Assembly: GCA_003151975.1 (NCBI GenBank)
Contig: PLZD01000049.1
Coordinates: 1-64,000 of the forward strand
Length of the DNA stretch: 64,000 nucleotides
Source: Elusimicrobiota bacterium
GTDB taxonomy: Bacteria; Elusimicrobiota; Elusimicrobia; UBA1565; UBA9628
Direction: 5' to 3'
In this document: one piece after another, positions 56,847 to 64,000 of the stretch
Layout: each line of letters begins with the position of its first letter
Position numbering within the stretch: the first letter of the stretch is position 1
Position numbers and translations under genes: made by a program
Notes under the pieces: generated by a model
What the model was told of the DNA's origin: nothing
The model's database searches: none
Seen by the model: the letters and a program-made list of their open reading frames with translations, nothing else

Positions 56847-58154
56847 ATGCGCTGGATCACCCTCGCCTTTTTCTTGTGCCGGCCGATGTTGGCGTCTGCC
56901 GCAACGCCGCCGCTGAGCTTGCACGACGCGATCGGATTAGCCGTCGAGCACAACTTGACCGCCCTCTTGTCGCGGGCCGAAACCCGCCGCGCGCGCTCCA
57001 AGACCCTCGAGTCCGCCGTGAGCCTCCTGCCCCAGCTCATGGGTACGATGAGCCAGCAGCGCGTCTACCGCGAGAACCTCGCGGCGCTTGGGTTTAATTT
57101 CTCAAGCGGCGGCTTTCCCAGCATGCTCGGCCCCTACAACGTCTTCGACGCGCGCCTTCACCTGGTCCAGACCTTGTTCGACGCGGAATCATGGAGCCTC
57201 TGGCGGTCGGCGCAATCCGATGCGCGCGCGGCGAGCTCCGAGGAAGCCCTGGCCGCCGAGCAGGTCTCGGGCGCGGCGGCCCTGGCCTACATCGAGTCCC
57301 TGCGCGCGCGGCGCACCATCGTCGCCGCCCAGGCCGGCGAGGACCTCGCGGTCCAGCTGATGACTCTCGCGCGCGAGGAAAAGAAGGCGGGTGCCGCCGC
57401 CGGCATCGACGTCGCGCGCGCCGAGACGCGCGAAGCCGAGGAGCGCCTGCGCCTGTTGGACGCCAAGACCGCTTCCAATGACGCCGACCTCCGGCTCAAG
57501 CGGCTGTTGGGCCTTGCCATGGGCGAGCCTGTGGTCCTGGCTGATTTGTTAACGACAGTCTCGACCGGCTCTTGGCGCGAAGCCGACGCCCAAACCGCGG
57601 CGTTCGCCGGCCGCTGGGAGCTCAAGGTCGCGTCCGCCCGCCTCGAGTCGCAAGACGACGCCGTGCGCGCGGCCAAGCTCGAGCGCCTGCCGACCGTCAC
57701 GGCCGCGGGCGACGTGGGGCTTTCCGGCGTCAAACCGAATTCCACGGCGCGCACGACGGGCTCGCTCGGCGTGGGCTTGAGCCTGCCCATTTTCGACGGG
57801 CGGCGCGCCGAGGCCAAGACGCGCGAGGCCAAAAGCTCGCAGGACGAGGCGAGCGAGCGGCTTTCGGACATGCGCCTGCAGGTCGAGGAGGATGTCCGCC
57901 ACTCGCTCGACACGCTCGACGAGTCCGCCGAGCGCGCGCAGACCGCCGCTTTGGCCGTCACGCTCGCCGAGCGCGAGCTGGAGCTCGCGCGCGGGCGCTT
58001 TTCCGCCGGAGTCGGAGACAACGTCGAGGTCGTCGACGCGCAGGCCAAGGTCGCGCGCGACGAGGACGCCCAAACCGCCGCGCTTGCGGGGCTCTGGAGC
58101 GCGCGCGTCAATCTCGCGCTCGCGCTGGGCGTCATGAAGGATTTCAGCCTCTAG
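56847..58154 (+). CDS. TolC-family outer-membrane efflux protein
   Basis: The 435-residue protein has a signal peptide (1-18) and the two-fold repeated alpha-helical tunnel pattern of TolC: LSLHDAIGLAVEHNLTALLSR at the start of the first repeat, and LSVGVGLSLPIFDGRRAEAKTREAKSS-like strands (conserved LPIFDGRR) in the second repeat with AVTLAERELELARGRFSAGV near the end. It should form the outer-membrane duct of the pump. It heads the operon with the EmrA-like and EmrB-like genes, starting behind a near-consensus promoter. The EmrA gene follows eight bases later. Confidence 0.87.
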   Translation: MRWITLAFFLCRPMLASAATPPLSLHDAIGLAVEHNLTALLSRAETRRARSKTLESAVSLLPQLMGTMSQQRVYRENLAALGFNFSSGGFPSMLGPYNVFDARLHLVQTLFDAESWSLWRSAQSDARAASSEEALAAEQVSGAAALAYIESLRARRTIVAAQAGEDLAVQLMTLAREEKKAGAAAGIDVARAETREAEERLRLLDAKTASNDADLRLKRLLGLAMGEPVVLADLLTTVSTGSWREADAQTAAFAGRWELKVASARLESQDDAVRAAKLERLPTVTAAGDVGLSGVKPNSTARTTGSLGVGLSLPIFDGRRAEAKTREAKSSQDEASERLSDMRLQVEEDVRHSLDTLDESAERAQTAALAVTLAERELELARGRFSAGVGDNVEVVDAQAKVARDEDAQTAALAGLWSARVNLALALGVMKDFSL

Positions 58155-58162
58155 GAGAGAAC

Positions 58163-59068
58163 ATGGACAGCACTCACACCGAAGCTCACGGAGCGCAAGC
58201 CCGCCGCGCGCCGCCGCCCGTAAGCGGCATGGATTGGCGCCGCTACGCGTTGGGCGCGGCCGTCGTCGTCGGCCTGGCCGGATCCATCCGCTATTGGCTT
58301 TTCGCTCGGGTCCATGAATCGACCGACGACGCCTTCATCGACGCGGACGTCGCCGCCATCAACTCCAAGGTCCGGGGCCAGGTCCAGGGCATCGACGTTT
58401 CGGACAACCAAGAAGTGAAGAAAGGCGATCCGCTGCTCGAGATCGATCCCGTCGACTATCAGGTGCGGCAGGGCCAAGCCAAGGCCGAACTCGCGGCGGC
58501 CCAGGCCGAAGCGCGGCGGGCGCAGGCCGACGGCGCGCGCTACAAGCAGCTCTTCGCCGCGGACCAAGTCTCGCGGCAGGTCTTGGACAACGCGGTGGCC
58601 GCCGCCGATGTCGCCCTCGCCAAGGTCGACGTGGCCCGCCAGAGGCTCGCGCAAGCCGAGCTCGATCTGTCCTACACGCGGCTGACGGCACCGGTCTCGG
58701 GACGCGTGGCGCGGCGCGCCGTCGAGCTCAAGAGCTTCGTCGAAGTGGGCCAGCCCTTGATGGCCTTGGTGCCCAAAGGAATCTACGTCACCGCCAATTT
58801 CAAGGAGACCCAGCTGACCCGCATGCATCCCGGGCAGAAAGTCGAGATCCGCGTCGACACTTACGGCGCGCACACGTTCACGGGGCACATCGACAGCATC
58901 CAGGCGGGTACGGGGGCGAGATTTTCCCTGCTGCCGCCTGAGAATGCCACCGGCAATTTCGTCAAGGTCGTCCAGCGCGTCCCGGTCAAGATCGTCTTCG
59001 ATGAGCGGACCGACGGCTTCCTTCTGGCCCCCGGCATGTCGGTCGAACCCGTCGTCGAGCTCAAATGA
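58163..59068 (+). CDS. EmrA/HlyD-type membrane fusion protein
   Basis: The 301-residue protein has a single TM helix (about 27-47), then the biotinyl-lipoyl-like half (STDDAFIDADVAAINSKVRG), an alpha-hairpin (95-160) and a beta-barrel domain (LSYTRLTAPVSGRVARR, VTANFKETQL). It links the inner-membrane pump to the TolC duct across the periplasm. An AGGAGAG Shine-Dalgarno precedes ATG 58163, which is preferred over the long upstream frame that shadows tolC. Its stop overlaps the pump gene start by four bases. Confidence 0.88.
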   Translation: MDSTHTEAHGAQARRAPPPVSGMDWRRYALGAAVVVGLAGSIRYWLFARVHESTDDAFIDADVAAINSKVRGQVQGIDVSDNQEVKKGDPLLEIDPVDYQVRQGQAKAELAAAQAEARRAQADGARYKQLFAADQVSRQVLDNAVAAADVALAKVDVARQRLAQAELDLSYTRLTAPVSGRVARRAVELKSFVEVGQPLMALVPKGIYVTANFKETQLTRMHPGQKVEIRVDTYGAHTFTGHIDSIQAGTGARFSLLPPENATGNFVKVVQRVPVKIVFDERTDGFLLAPGMSVEPVVELK

Positions 59069-60636
59069 CCTCCGGCCCGGCCGCGCACGCGCCTTGGCGC
59101 CCGCGGCACAATCCGTGGCTCGTGACGCTCTCCGTGATGCTAGCGACCTTCATGGAGGTGCTGGACACTTCGATCGCCAACGTCGCCCTGCCGCACATCG
59201 CGGGCAACCTGTCGGCCACCAACGAGGAAGCGACCTGGGTGCTGACGAGCTATCTGGTCAGCAACGCGATCATCCTTTGCGCCGCGGCGTGGCTGTCCAC
59301 TTACTTCGGCCGGAAAAAATATCTCGCTTTCTCGGTGATCATTTTCACGGTGTCGTCGGCGATGTGCGGCCTGGCGCAAACCTTGCCCCAGCTCGTCGGC
59401 GCGCGCATCATCCAAGGCATCGGCGGCGGCGGCTTGCAGCCGCTGGCGCAGGCGATCATGCTGGAGTGCTTCGCTCCCGAGGAACGCGGAGCCGCCATGG
59501 CCGCCTACGGCATGGGCATCGTGGTCGCGCCCATCATCGGCCCCACGTTGGGCGGCTGGATCACCGACAATTATTCGTGGCGCTGGATCTTTCTCATCAA
59601 CATCCCGATCGGCCTGCTCGGAGCGTACATGCAAGGCATTTTCGTGGAGGACCCGCCGTACTTGGCCAAGCAGCGCGTCGGGCGCATCGACTACGTGGGC
59701 TTCGGCTTCATGGCCTTGGGGATCGGGCTGCTGCAGCTCGTGCTCGACAAGGGGCAGGAGGCCGACTGGTTCGACGCCACCTGGATCTGCTGGGCGTCGG
59801 GAATTTCCGTCGCGTCCTTGCTGACCTTCGTCTGGTGGGAGCTCAAGATCAAGCATCCGATCATGAACCTGCGGCTCCTGCTCAACCGCAACCTCTCGAT
59901 GGGCTGCGTCTTGATGGGCATACTCGGCGCCGTGCTGTTCGGGACGACGGCCATCCTTCCGATCTTCATGCAGACCTTGCTCGGCTACACGGCGCTGGCC
60001 AGCGGCATGGCCATGACGCCGCGCGGCATCGGCTCGTTCATCTCGATGCTCGTCGTCGGCCGCATCGTCAAGCTCATCGACACGCGGGCCATCATGATGG
60101 CGGGCTTCCTTGGGCTGGCCGCGACCTTGATGATGCTCTCGCAGCTCAACCTTGAGATCACGACGGCCAACATCGCCTGGCCCTTGGTCCTCAACGGCAT
60201 GACGATGGGCTTCATCTTCGTGCCGCTCACGACGCTGTCGATGGCGACCTTGCGCCAGCAAGACATCCAGCAGGGTACCGGAATTTATTCCCTGCTCCGA
60301 AATCTCGGCGCGAGCATCGGCATCTCGATCATGGTCGCGGTCCAATCAAGGCTGGCGCAAGGCCACCAAGTCGCGCTGATCTCGCACCTGACGCCCTACG
60401 ACCAAAGCTACCGGATCAACTTGGCGCACTTCGCGCAGGTTCTGCGCGGCTGGGCGCCTCTCAGCGCGCTGGGGGCCGCGCGCGGCATGATCTACATGCA
60501 GGCCGTGCGGCAAGCCACTCTCCTGGCGTTCGTGGATACTTTCCACGTATTGACGATCATCTGCCTGCTGGTTTGCCCGTTCGCCTGGGTGTTCAAGAAG
60601 GGCCAAGGCGGCGGCGGTCACGTCGCGATCGAATAA
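59065..60636 (+). CDS. EmrB-type MFS pump (DHA2 family)
   Basis: The 523-residue protein has 14 predicted helices and DHA2 features: MLATFMEVLDTSIANVALPHIAG in helix 1 (motif D1 L-D-x-T-V/I-x-N-V-A-L-P), LSTYFGRKKYLAFSV (motif A), and GGGLQPLAQAIMLE (motif B area). It exports hydrophobic drugs or metabolites with proton influx, working with the fusion protein and TolC-like gene of the same operon. ATG overlaps the previous stop (ATGA). A 6-base-pair hairpin after the stop (60638-60661) lacks a T-run and is not a convincing terminator. Confidence 0.9.
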   Translation: MTSGPAAHAPWRPRHNPWLVTLSVMLATFMEVLDTSIANVALPHIAGNLSATNEEATWVLTSYLVSNAIILCAAAWLSTYFGRKKYLAFSVIIFTVSSAMCGLAQTLPQLVGARIIQGIGGGGLQPLAQAIMLECFAPEERGAAMAAYGMGIVVAPIIGPTLGGWITDNYSWRWIFLINIPIGLLGAYMQGIFVEDPPYLAKQRVGRIDYVGFGFMALGIGLLQLVLDKGQEADWFDATWICWASGISVASLLTFVWWELKIKHPIMNLRLLLNRNLSMGCVLMGILGAVLFGTTAILPIFMQTLLGYTALASGMAMTPRGIGSFISMLVVGRIVKLIDTRAIMMAGFLGLAATLMMLSQLNLEITTANIAWPLVLNGMTMGFIFVPLTTLSMATLRQQDIQQGTGIYSLLRNLGASIGISIMVAVQSRLAQGHQVALISHLTPYDQSYRINLAHFAQVLRGWAPLSALGAARGMIYMQAVRQATLLAFVDTFHVLTIICLLVCPFAWVFKKGQGGGGHVAIE

Positions 60637-60690
60637 CCTCGCGAACTTTGGCGTCCGCGAGCCGTAATATTGTGAAGGGAGCCCATCAAA

Positions 60691-61206
60691 ATGAAAACCA
60701 AACTTGTTCTCATCGCCGCCGCGCTTCTGGCGTCGGCGCTTGCCGCCGCGCAGACCTCGAACACCAAGCCCACGAGCGTGACGAAGCCCAAGAGCGCTTC
60801 GAACGCTCCGGCGGGCACTCAGGCCGCCCATCATGACCGGCACGATGACGGCAAGGTGGAAAAACTCCGGCGGGACCTCGTGGAGGTCGAGCGCAAGCAA
60901 GAAGAGGCGCTAAGACCTCTCAACCAGGAGCGTCAGACCAAGATCGAAGCCGAGAATCGGCAGCTCGAGCCGAGGCGCCAGCAGATCACACGGCCCTTCG
61001 ACACGCAGAAGAAGCCTCTGCAGGAGCAGCTCAATCGGATCTCGGCCGACGAAAACAAAGCGCTCCAGTCCCTCAACGCCGATCAGCGCGCCAAGGTCGA
61101 TCAGATCAACAAGGACTATGAGGCCAAGCGCGGGTCCATCGCCAAGCCGTTCGAGACGCAGCGCGAGGACCTGCGCCGGCAGATCGAGGCGGCCGAGCGT
61201 CATTAA
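60691..61206 (+). CDS. Hypothetical secreted coiled-coil protein, 171 aa
   Basis: A signal peptide (1-20, ...ASALAAA) precedes a Ser/Thr/Lys-rich linker and a charged coiled-coil (about 55-171) with repeated RPFDTQKKPLQEQL and KPFETQREDLRRQ units, 46 residues apart, indicating internal duplication. It has no membrane segment or enzyme motif. GAAGGGA about eight bases before the ATG and TAATAT at 60665 suggest its own promoter. It may be a periplasmic structural or chaperone-like protein. The next gene starts 31 bases later. Confidence 0.55.
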   Translation: MKTKLVLIAAALLASALAAAQTSNTKPTSVTKPKSASNAPAGTQAAHHDRHDDGKVEKLRRDLVEVERKQEEALRPLNQERQTKIEAENRQLEPRRQQITRPFDTQKKPLQEQLNRISADENKALQSLNADQRAKVDQINKDYEAKRGSIAKPFETQREDLRRQIEAAERH

Positions 61207-61225
61207 GCTTGAGGCCGGATCAAGC

Positions 61226-61231
61226 TATAAT
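61226..61231 (+). promoter_or_regulatory. -10 hexamer, possible leaderless start of glycosyltransferase gene
   Basis: A perfect TATAAT ends six bases before the GTG at 61238, with only CGGTAG between. The geometry fits a leaderless transcript beginning at the GTG. TTAAGC at 61204-61209 is at best a weak -35. Confidence 0.5.
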
Positions 61232-61237
61232 CGGTAG

Positions 61238-63103
61238 GTGAATCGCCGCCTCCCCGCTCCGGGGCTTGCCCTCTTCGCGCTGGCCGCGGTGGGAGCGTTC
61301 TCGGGAGCATTCGACCGAAGTTTCTGGCGGTTCTTGCTTTCTCATCCGGAGTCGTTCGATCGCTCGTCCGCCGGCTTCATCTTCAACGATCAGATCATTC
61401 CCCTTCTCTGCGTCGCGCTCGGGGCGATCGTCTGCTGGAGCCTCGGACGACGGTTCGCGCCGGACGCGCCGACGGCCTTCGGTCTCGGCCTCGGCGCGCT
61501 GGCTTGCTGTACGGCCGTCCTCGGTTCGTTCGGCATGCTCAATCGCGGCGCTCTCATCGGTCTCTCGTCCCTCTCCCTGCTGGCGGCCGCCGTGGGGCTT
61601 TGCAAACATCGCCCCACGCTTCATTTAAAGAGCAAGTTGATGCCGCTTTGGAAGCTCGGCCTGATCGTGCCCATCGCGTACACGGCTTTCCACGCGCTGG
61701 TCCTCGCGCTGACGCCGCCGACCGGCTACGATGTCACGGCCTATCACCTGGCGATCCCCCGGCTTTATCTCCGCGCGGGAGGCATCGTCTCTCTGCCTTG
61801 GCTGTTCCACAGCCGCTGGCCGCACTTGATGGAAGTCTTCTATTCGCTGCCGCTGGCGCTGGGCTGCGATCGCGCCGCGGCGCTGATCCATGTCGCCTGC
61901 TGCGCCGCGCTGGCCTGGGCCGTCTACGCCGCGGCCAAAAAAGAGCTCGATGAAAACGCGGCGCTCTTGGCGGCCGCGCTCTTCGTCTGCCAGCCGGTCC
62001 TGCACTACGTCATGTCCGACGCGCACTCCGACGGCGCGCTGGCGCTCTTTCATTTTCTAGCGGCGCTGGCGCTCTGGCGCTGGACCAAGACGCAGGCGCG
62101 CGGCTTGCTGATCGCCTCCGCGTTCCTCAGCGGCTGCGGCGCGGCCTGCAAGCTCCAGGGCGTCGTGCTGACGCTCTGCTTGGCGTTCATGGCGCGGCGC
62201 AAGCGCGCCGATGCTTTGCTTTTTCTCGGGCTCTCCGCGGTGATCTTCGGACCGTGGTATCTCAAGACCTGGCTTGCGACCGGCAATCCGATCTGGCCTT
62301 TCGTGTTCGGCGGTTCGGATCATGCCGCGCGCCTGGCGGCCGACCTGAACGCCTTCAACGGCTGGCAATTCCCGAGAGATTTTCCCCTTTTCCTGCGCTA
62401 CGGCCCGCATTTCATCCTCGCGCCGCTGATCGTCCTGCTGATCGTCGTGGGAAGAGACCGCCGCCTGTCGCCGTTCGTGCGCTTCATGTTGGCGCCCGCA
62501 CTTCCGCTGGCGTTGGCCTCCTGCCCGAGCCACGAAGTGTGGCGCTACCTTCTCCCCATCGTGCCCGCGCTCGCGCTGGCCTCTGCCTGGCTCGCGCTAA
62601 CCCTCATCCAGCGGGGAGGATGGCGCAAGACGACGGCGTTGGCCGCCGTGGTCTTCGCGCTTTCCCCGGTGCTGACTTTGAGCCAAAGCAACGAGCTCTT
62701 CTATGTGGCCGGCATCAAATCGACGCAGGACCCCGGCGCGTCTGCGCGCGTGCATTACCTCGCCCGCGCGACGCCCTACTATTCCTTTTATAAGGACGCG
62801 GCGCGTCTGCTCGGCCCCCACGACAAAGTCCTGCTTCTGCGCGACGTGCGCGGCTACCATCTCGATGCCGACTACGAGTGGTTCGAGCCGCTGCTTCAAT
62901 ACGATCTCGAGGGCCGCGCTGACATCATAGCGGCCTTGCGCGAGCGCGGCTTCACTTACGCCGTCGTCCACGACGAGCCCGGCTGGTTCAATTCCTTTAC
63001 GCCTTATTCTGATGAGACGGGCGGACGCGTTCAGCGGGCCATGAAGCGCGGCGGAAAAAGAATCCTCCAAAACGGCGTCTATTCCCTTTACGCGCTCCCC
63101 TAA
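61238..63103 (+). CDS. Multi-pass membrane glycosyltransferase-like protein (GT-C / ArnT-PMT type)
   Basis: The 621-residue protein has about 11-13 hydrophobic helices and then a soluble C-terminal domain (from about 480). A loop after the third helix carries PPTGYDVTAYHLAIPRLYL, with an aspartate in the place of the catalytic Asp of GT-C enzymes that use lipid-phosphate sugars, followed by SRWPHLMEVFYSLPLALG. It probably transfers a sugar to a protein or glycolipid on the outer face of the inner membrane. It starts with GTG at 61238. No other polysaccharide gene is adjacent. Confidence 0.65.
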   Translation: MNRRLPAPGLALFALAAVGAFSGAFDRSFWRFLLSHPESFDRSSAGFIFNDQIIPLLCVALGAIVCWSLGRRFAPDAPTAFGLGLGALACCTAVLGSFGMLNRGALIGLSSLSLLAAAVGLCKHRPTLHLKSKLMPLWKLGLIVPIAYTAFHALVLALTPPTGYDVTAYHLAIPRLYLRAGGIVSLPWLFHSRWPHLMEVFYSLPLALGCDRAAALIHVACCAALAWAVYAAAKKELDENAALLAAALFVCQPVLHYVMSDAHSDGALALFHFLAALALWRWTKTQARGLLIASAFLSGCGAACKLQGVVLTLCLAFMARRKRADALLFLGLSAVIFGPWYLKTWLATGNPIWPFVFGGSDHAARLAADLNAFNGWQFPRDFPLFLRYGPHFILAPLIVLLIVVGRDRRLSPFVRFMLAPALPLALASCPSHEVWRYLLPIVPALALASAWLALTLIQRGGWRKTTALAAVVFALSPVLTLSQSNELFYVAGIKSTQDPGASARVHYLARATPYYSFYKDAARLLGPHDKVLLLRDVRGYHLDADYEWFEPLLQYDLEGRADIIAALRERGFTYAVVHDEPGWFNSFTPYSDETGGRVQRAMKRGGKRILQNGVYSLYALP

Positions 63104-63115
63104 TTTCCCTAGAAT
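63087..63115 (+). promoter_or_regulatory. Promoter inside the glycosyltransferase 3' end
   Basis: TTTACG (63087-63092), a 17-base spacer, then TAGAAT (63110-63115). It would start transcription near 63122, with a 25-base leader containing the GGAGGA ribosome-binding site of the next gene. Confidence 0.5.
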
Positions 63116-63146
63116 GGCGCATCGTGGCAAATATCGGAGGAAACCA

Positions 63147-63587
63147 ATGAAACGCAACGCACTATTGTTCGTATTCGTCGCGGCGTTCTGCGCCGCCGGC
63201 GCCTACGCCCAGGAAGACCAGACGCCCGCCGCCGGTTCCTCGGACCAGACCCCCGCCTCCTCTGATAAGAGCGGCGCCGCCAAGCCGTCGAAGGCGGAGA
63301 GGGCCGCCAAGTGGAAGGCCACCATGGAAAGCGGCGTCAAGAAGGACTGCTCCGCCGAGATCGCCCCTGGCGGCGTCTGCGGCGGCAAGGACTTCGGCAC
63401 CGGGCTCGAGAAGTGCCTGCACGAGAACCGCGCCAAGCTGACCGACGGCTGCAAGGTCGCCGTTCGTCCGCGCCGCGGCATGAAGGGCAAAGGCCAGAAG
63501 GGCGGCGGGAAGGGCTCGGGGGAGAAGACCGACGAGTCCCAGAGCGACAACGGGCAAGGCGCCCCGGCTCCCGCTCCGGCTCAGTAA
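63147..63587 (+). CDS. Hypothetical secreted protein, 146 aa
   Basis: A signal peptide (1-20, ...CAAGAYA) is followed by a Ser/Thr/Pro/Ala-rich low-complexity stretch, a small central region with three cysteines (DCSAEIAPGGVCGGKDFGTG and KCLHENR), then a Gly/Lys-rich basic tail (KGKGQKGGGKGSGEK). The central part resembles the short Cys-rich repeat found in some envelope proteins (C-x-I-P-G-G-V-C...L-x-K-C). GGAGGA lies about six bases before ATG 63147, and a strong terminator follows the stop, so it is a monocistronic, likely well-expressed unit. Confidence 0.55.
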   Translation: MKRNALLFVFVAAFCAAGAYAQEDQTPAAGSSDQTPASSDKSGAAKPSKAERAAKWKATMESGVKKDCSAEIAPGGVCGGKDFGTGLEKCLHENRAKLTDGCKVAVRPRRGMKGKGQKGGGKGSGEKTDESQSDNGQGAPAPAPAQ

Positions 63588-63610
63588 AGAAAGAGAAGCA
63601 GTTTCGAGAG

Positions 63611-63646
63611 GCGTCCCGCGCGTTCGCGCGCGGGGCGTTCTTTTTT
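63611..63646 (+). terminator. Rho-independent terminator
   Basis: GCGTCCCGCGCG (63611-63622), the loop TTCG, then CGCGCGGGGCGT (63627-63638) form a 12-pair stem (two G-U pairs) with a stable UUCG tetraloop, followed by TCTTTTTT. It ends the transcript of the secreted protein gene at 63147-63587 and separates it from the convergent ParB-like gene. Confidence 0.85.
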
Positions 63647-64000
63647 AGGCTTTTCCGATGAAGCCCGGCAAATCCTTCGCGGCGGTCGTCCGGCAGAGCT
63701 CGAGGGCTTCCGTAACGGCTTCCTCGAAGTGGTCGAAAACGGGATGCTTTTTGACTTCTTTCCTAAAGAAGGTCGCCCAGCGAAACTCGGAGAACGGCAC
63801 CGCGACTTTTTCGTAGCCGCCTTCCTCGCGCACGCGCCAGGCCAGGCTCCGGTACGGGTCGTCGGCCATGCACTTGACGCTGTGCGGTAGCTGGACCGGA
63901 TCGTGCGGGCCGTTGCCCCATTGGTCGTACGGGAAAATCCAATGGTTCTTGCGCATGTGCTCCCAGAGCTCGGAGAAGGACTGCCGGGAGAAATCCGCCT
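63645..64000 (-). CDS. Partial ParB-like nuclease family (ParBc_2) protein, C-terminal part
   Basis: The minus-strand frame continues without a stop to the window edge, so the ATG at 63956 is internal and the gene starts beyond 64000. The visible 117 residues match the C-terminus of the protein encoded at 26009-27121: PYDQWGNGPHDPVQLP, ADDPYRSLAWRVREEGGYEK, FSEFRWATFFR and a final KDLPGF. This is the uncharacterised PF08857-type putative ParB-like nuclease domain. Whether this copy has a signal peptide cannot be seen. Confidence 0.75.
   Translation of the reverse strand, partial: ADFSRQSFSELWEHMRKNHWIFPYDQWGNGPHDPVQLPHSVKCMADDPYRSLAWRVREEGGYEKVAVPFSEFRWATFFRKEVKKHPVFDHFEEAVTEALELCRTTAAKDLPGFIGKA

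Noticed and set aside
60638-60661. Possible terminator after the EmrB-like gene
   Set aside because: The CTCGCG/CGCGAG stem has only six pairs with a 12-base loop and no T-run follows.

Overview
The window comes from a GC-rich (about 60-65 % by eye) Gram-negative-type bacterium. Evidence for an outer membrane includes a TolC-like channel, a secretin lipoprotein, a beta-barrel protein, several lipoproteins and many Sec-secreted proteins. The phylum cannot be fixed without searches. The mix of housekeeping enzymes with many large unfamiliar secreted proteins would suit an environmental lineage such as Elusimicrobiota, but that is a guess. Coding density is very high: no gap exceeds 300 bases, and no tRNA, rRNA, CRISPR array or intact insertion sequence was seen.

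Layout. 1-1527: end of a possible cysteine desulfurase, a cysteine synthase-family enzyme and an ArsC-type reductase. 1524-3843: a small defence-like island (HigBA toxin-antitoxin, an orphan, a nuclease-domain protein). 3925-12580 (minus): a compact six-gene catabolic operon (threonine synthase-like, PLP lyase, molybdenum hydroxylase, SsnA-like amidohydrolase, M20 carbamoylase, nitrilase-family amidase) resembling anaerobic purine/hydantoin degradation loci. 12669-15092: a divergent, oversized transketolase. 15253-20843: secreted or membrane proteins of unknown role, one with an HEXXH site. 20949-25880 (minus): MsrPQ methionine sulfoxide repair, YceI, an APC permease and a pair of L,D-transpeptidases. 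26009-31201: secreted ParB-like nuclease-family protein, DUF2231 and DUF1264-like proteins, a remnant of a GspE/PilB ATPase and a caspase-like Sel1 protein. 31237-32607: a NUDIX-RsmH fusion.

The most striking region is 32703-40972: four tightly spaced plus-strand genes. They encode a Cache sensor joined to a pentameric-channel-like module, a Cache-HAMP class III adenylate cyclase, a SulP anion transporter carrying STAS and cyclic-nucleotide-binding domains, and a periplasmic solute-binding protein fused to a pentameric ligand-gated ion channel. Together they look like a ligand-sensing system in which two receptor channels, a cyclase and a cNMP-responsive anion transporter share one operon.

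The remainder (40969-64000) holds an orphan TPR-secretin, a cysteine-rich repeat protein with a small partner, a second HEXXH protein, an SGNH hydrolase, two MFS transporters, a degenerate receiver-PAS protein, a HAD phosphatase, a MepA-like endopeptidase, an MbfA-like ferritin/VIT protein, a TolC-EmrA-EmrB-type efflux operon, a membrane glycosyltransferase and a second ParB-like-nuclease-family gene cut by the window end. Many start codons lack a Shine-Dalgarno sequence and instead have a -10-like hexamer 6-9 bases upstream, which suggests frequent leaderless transcription.
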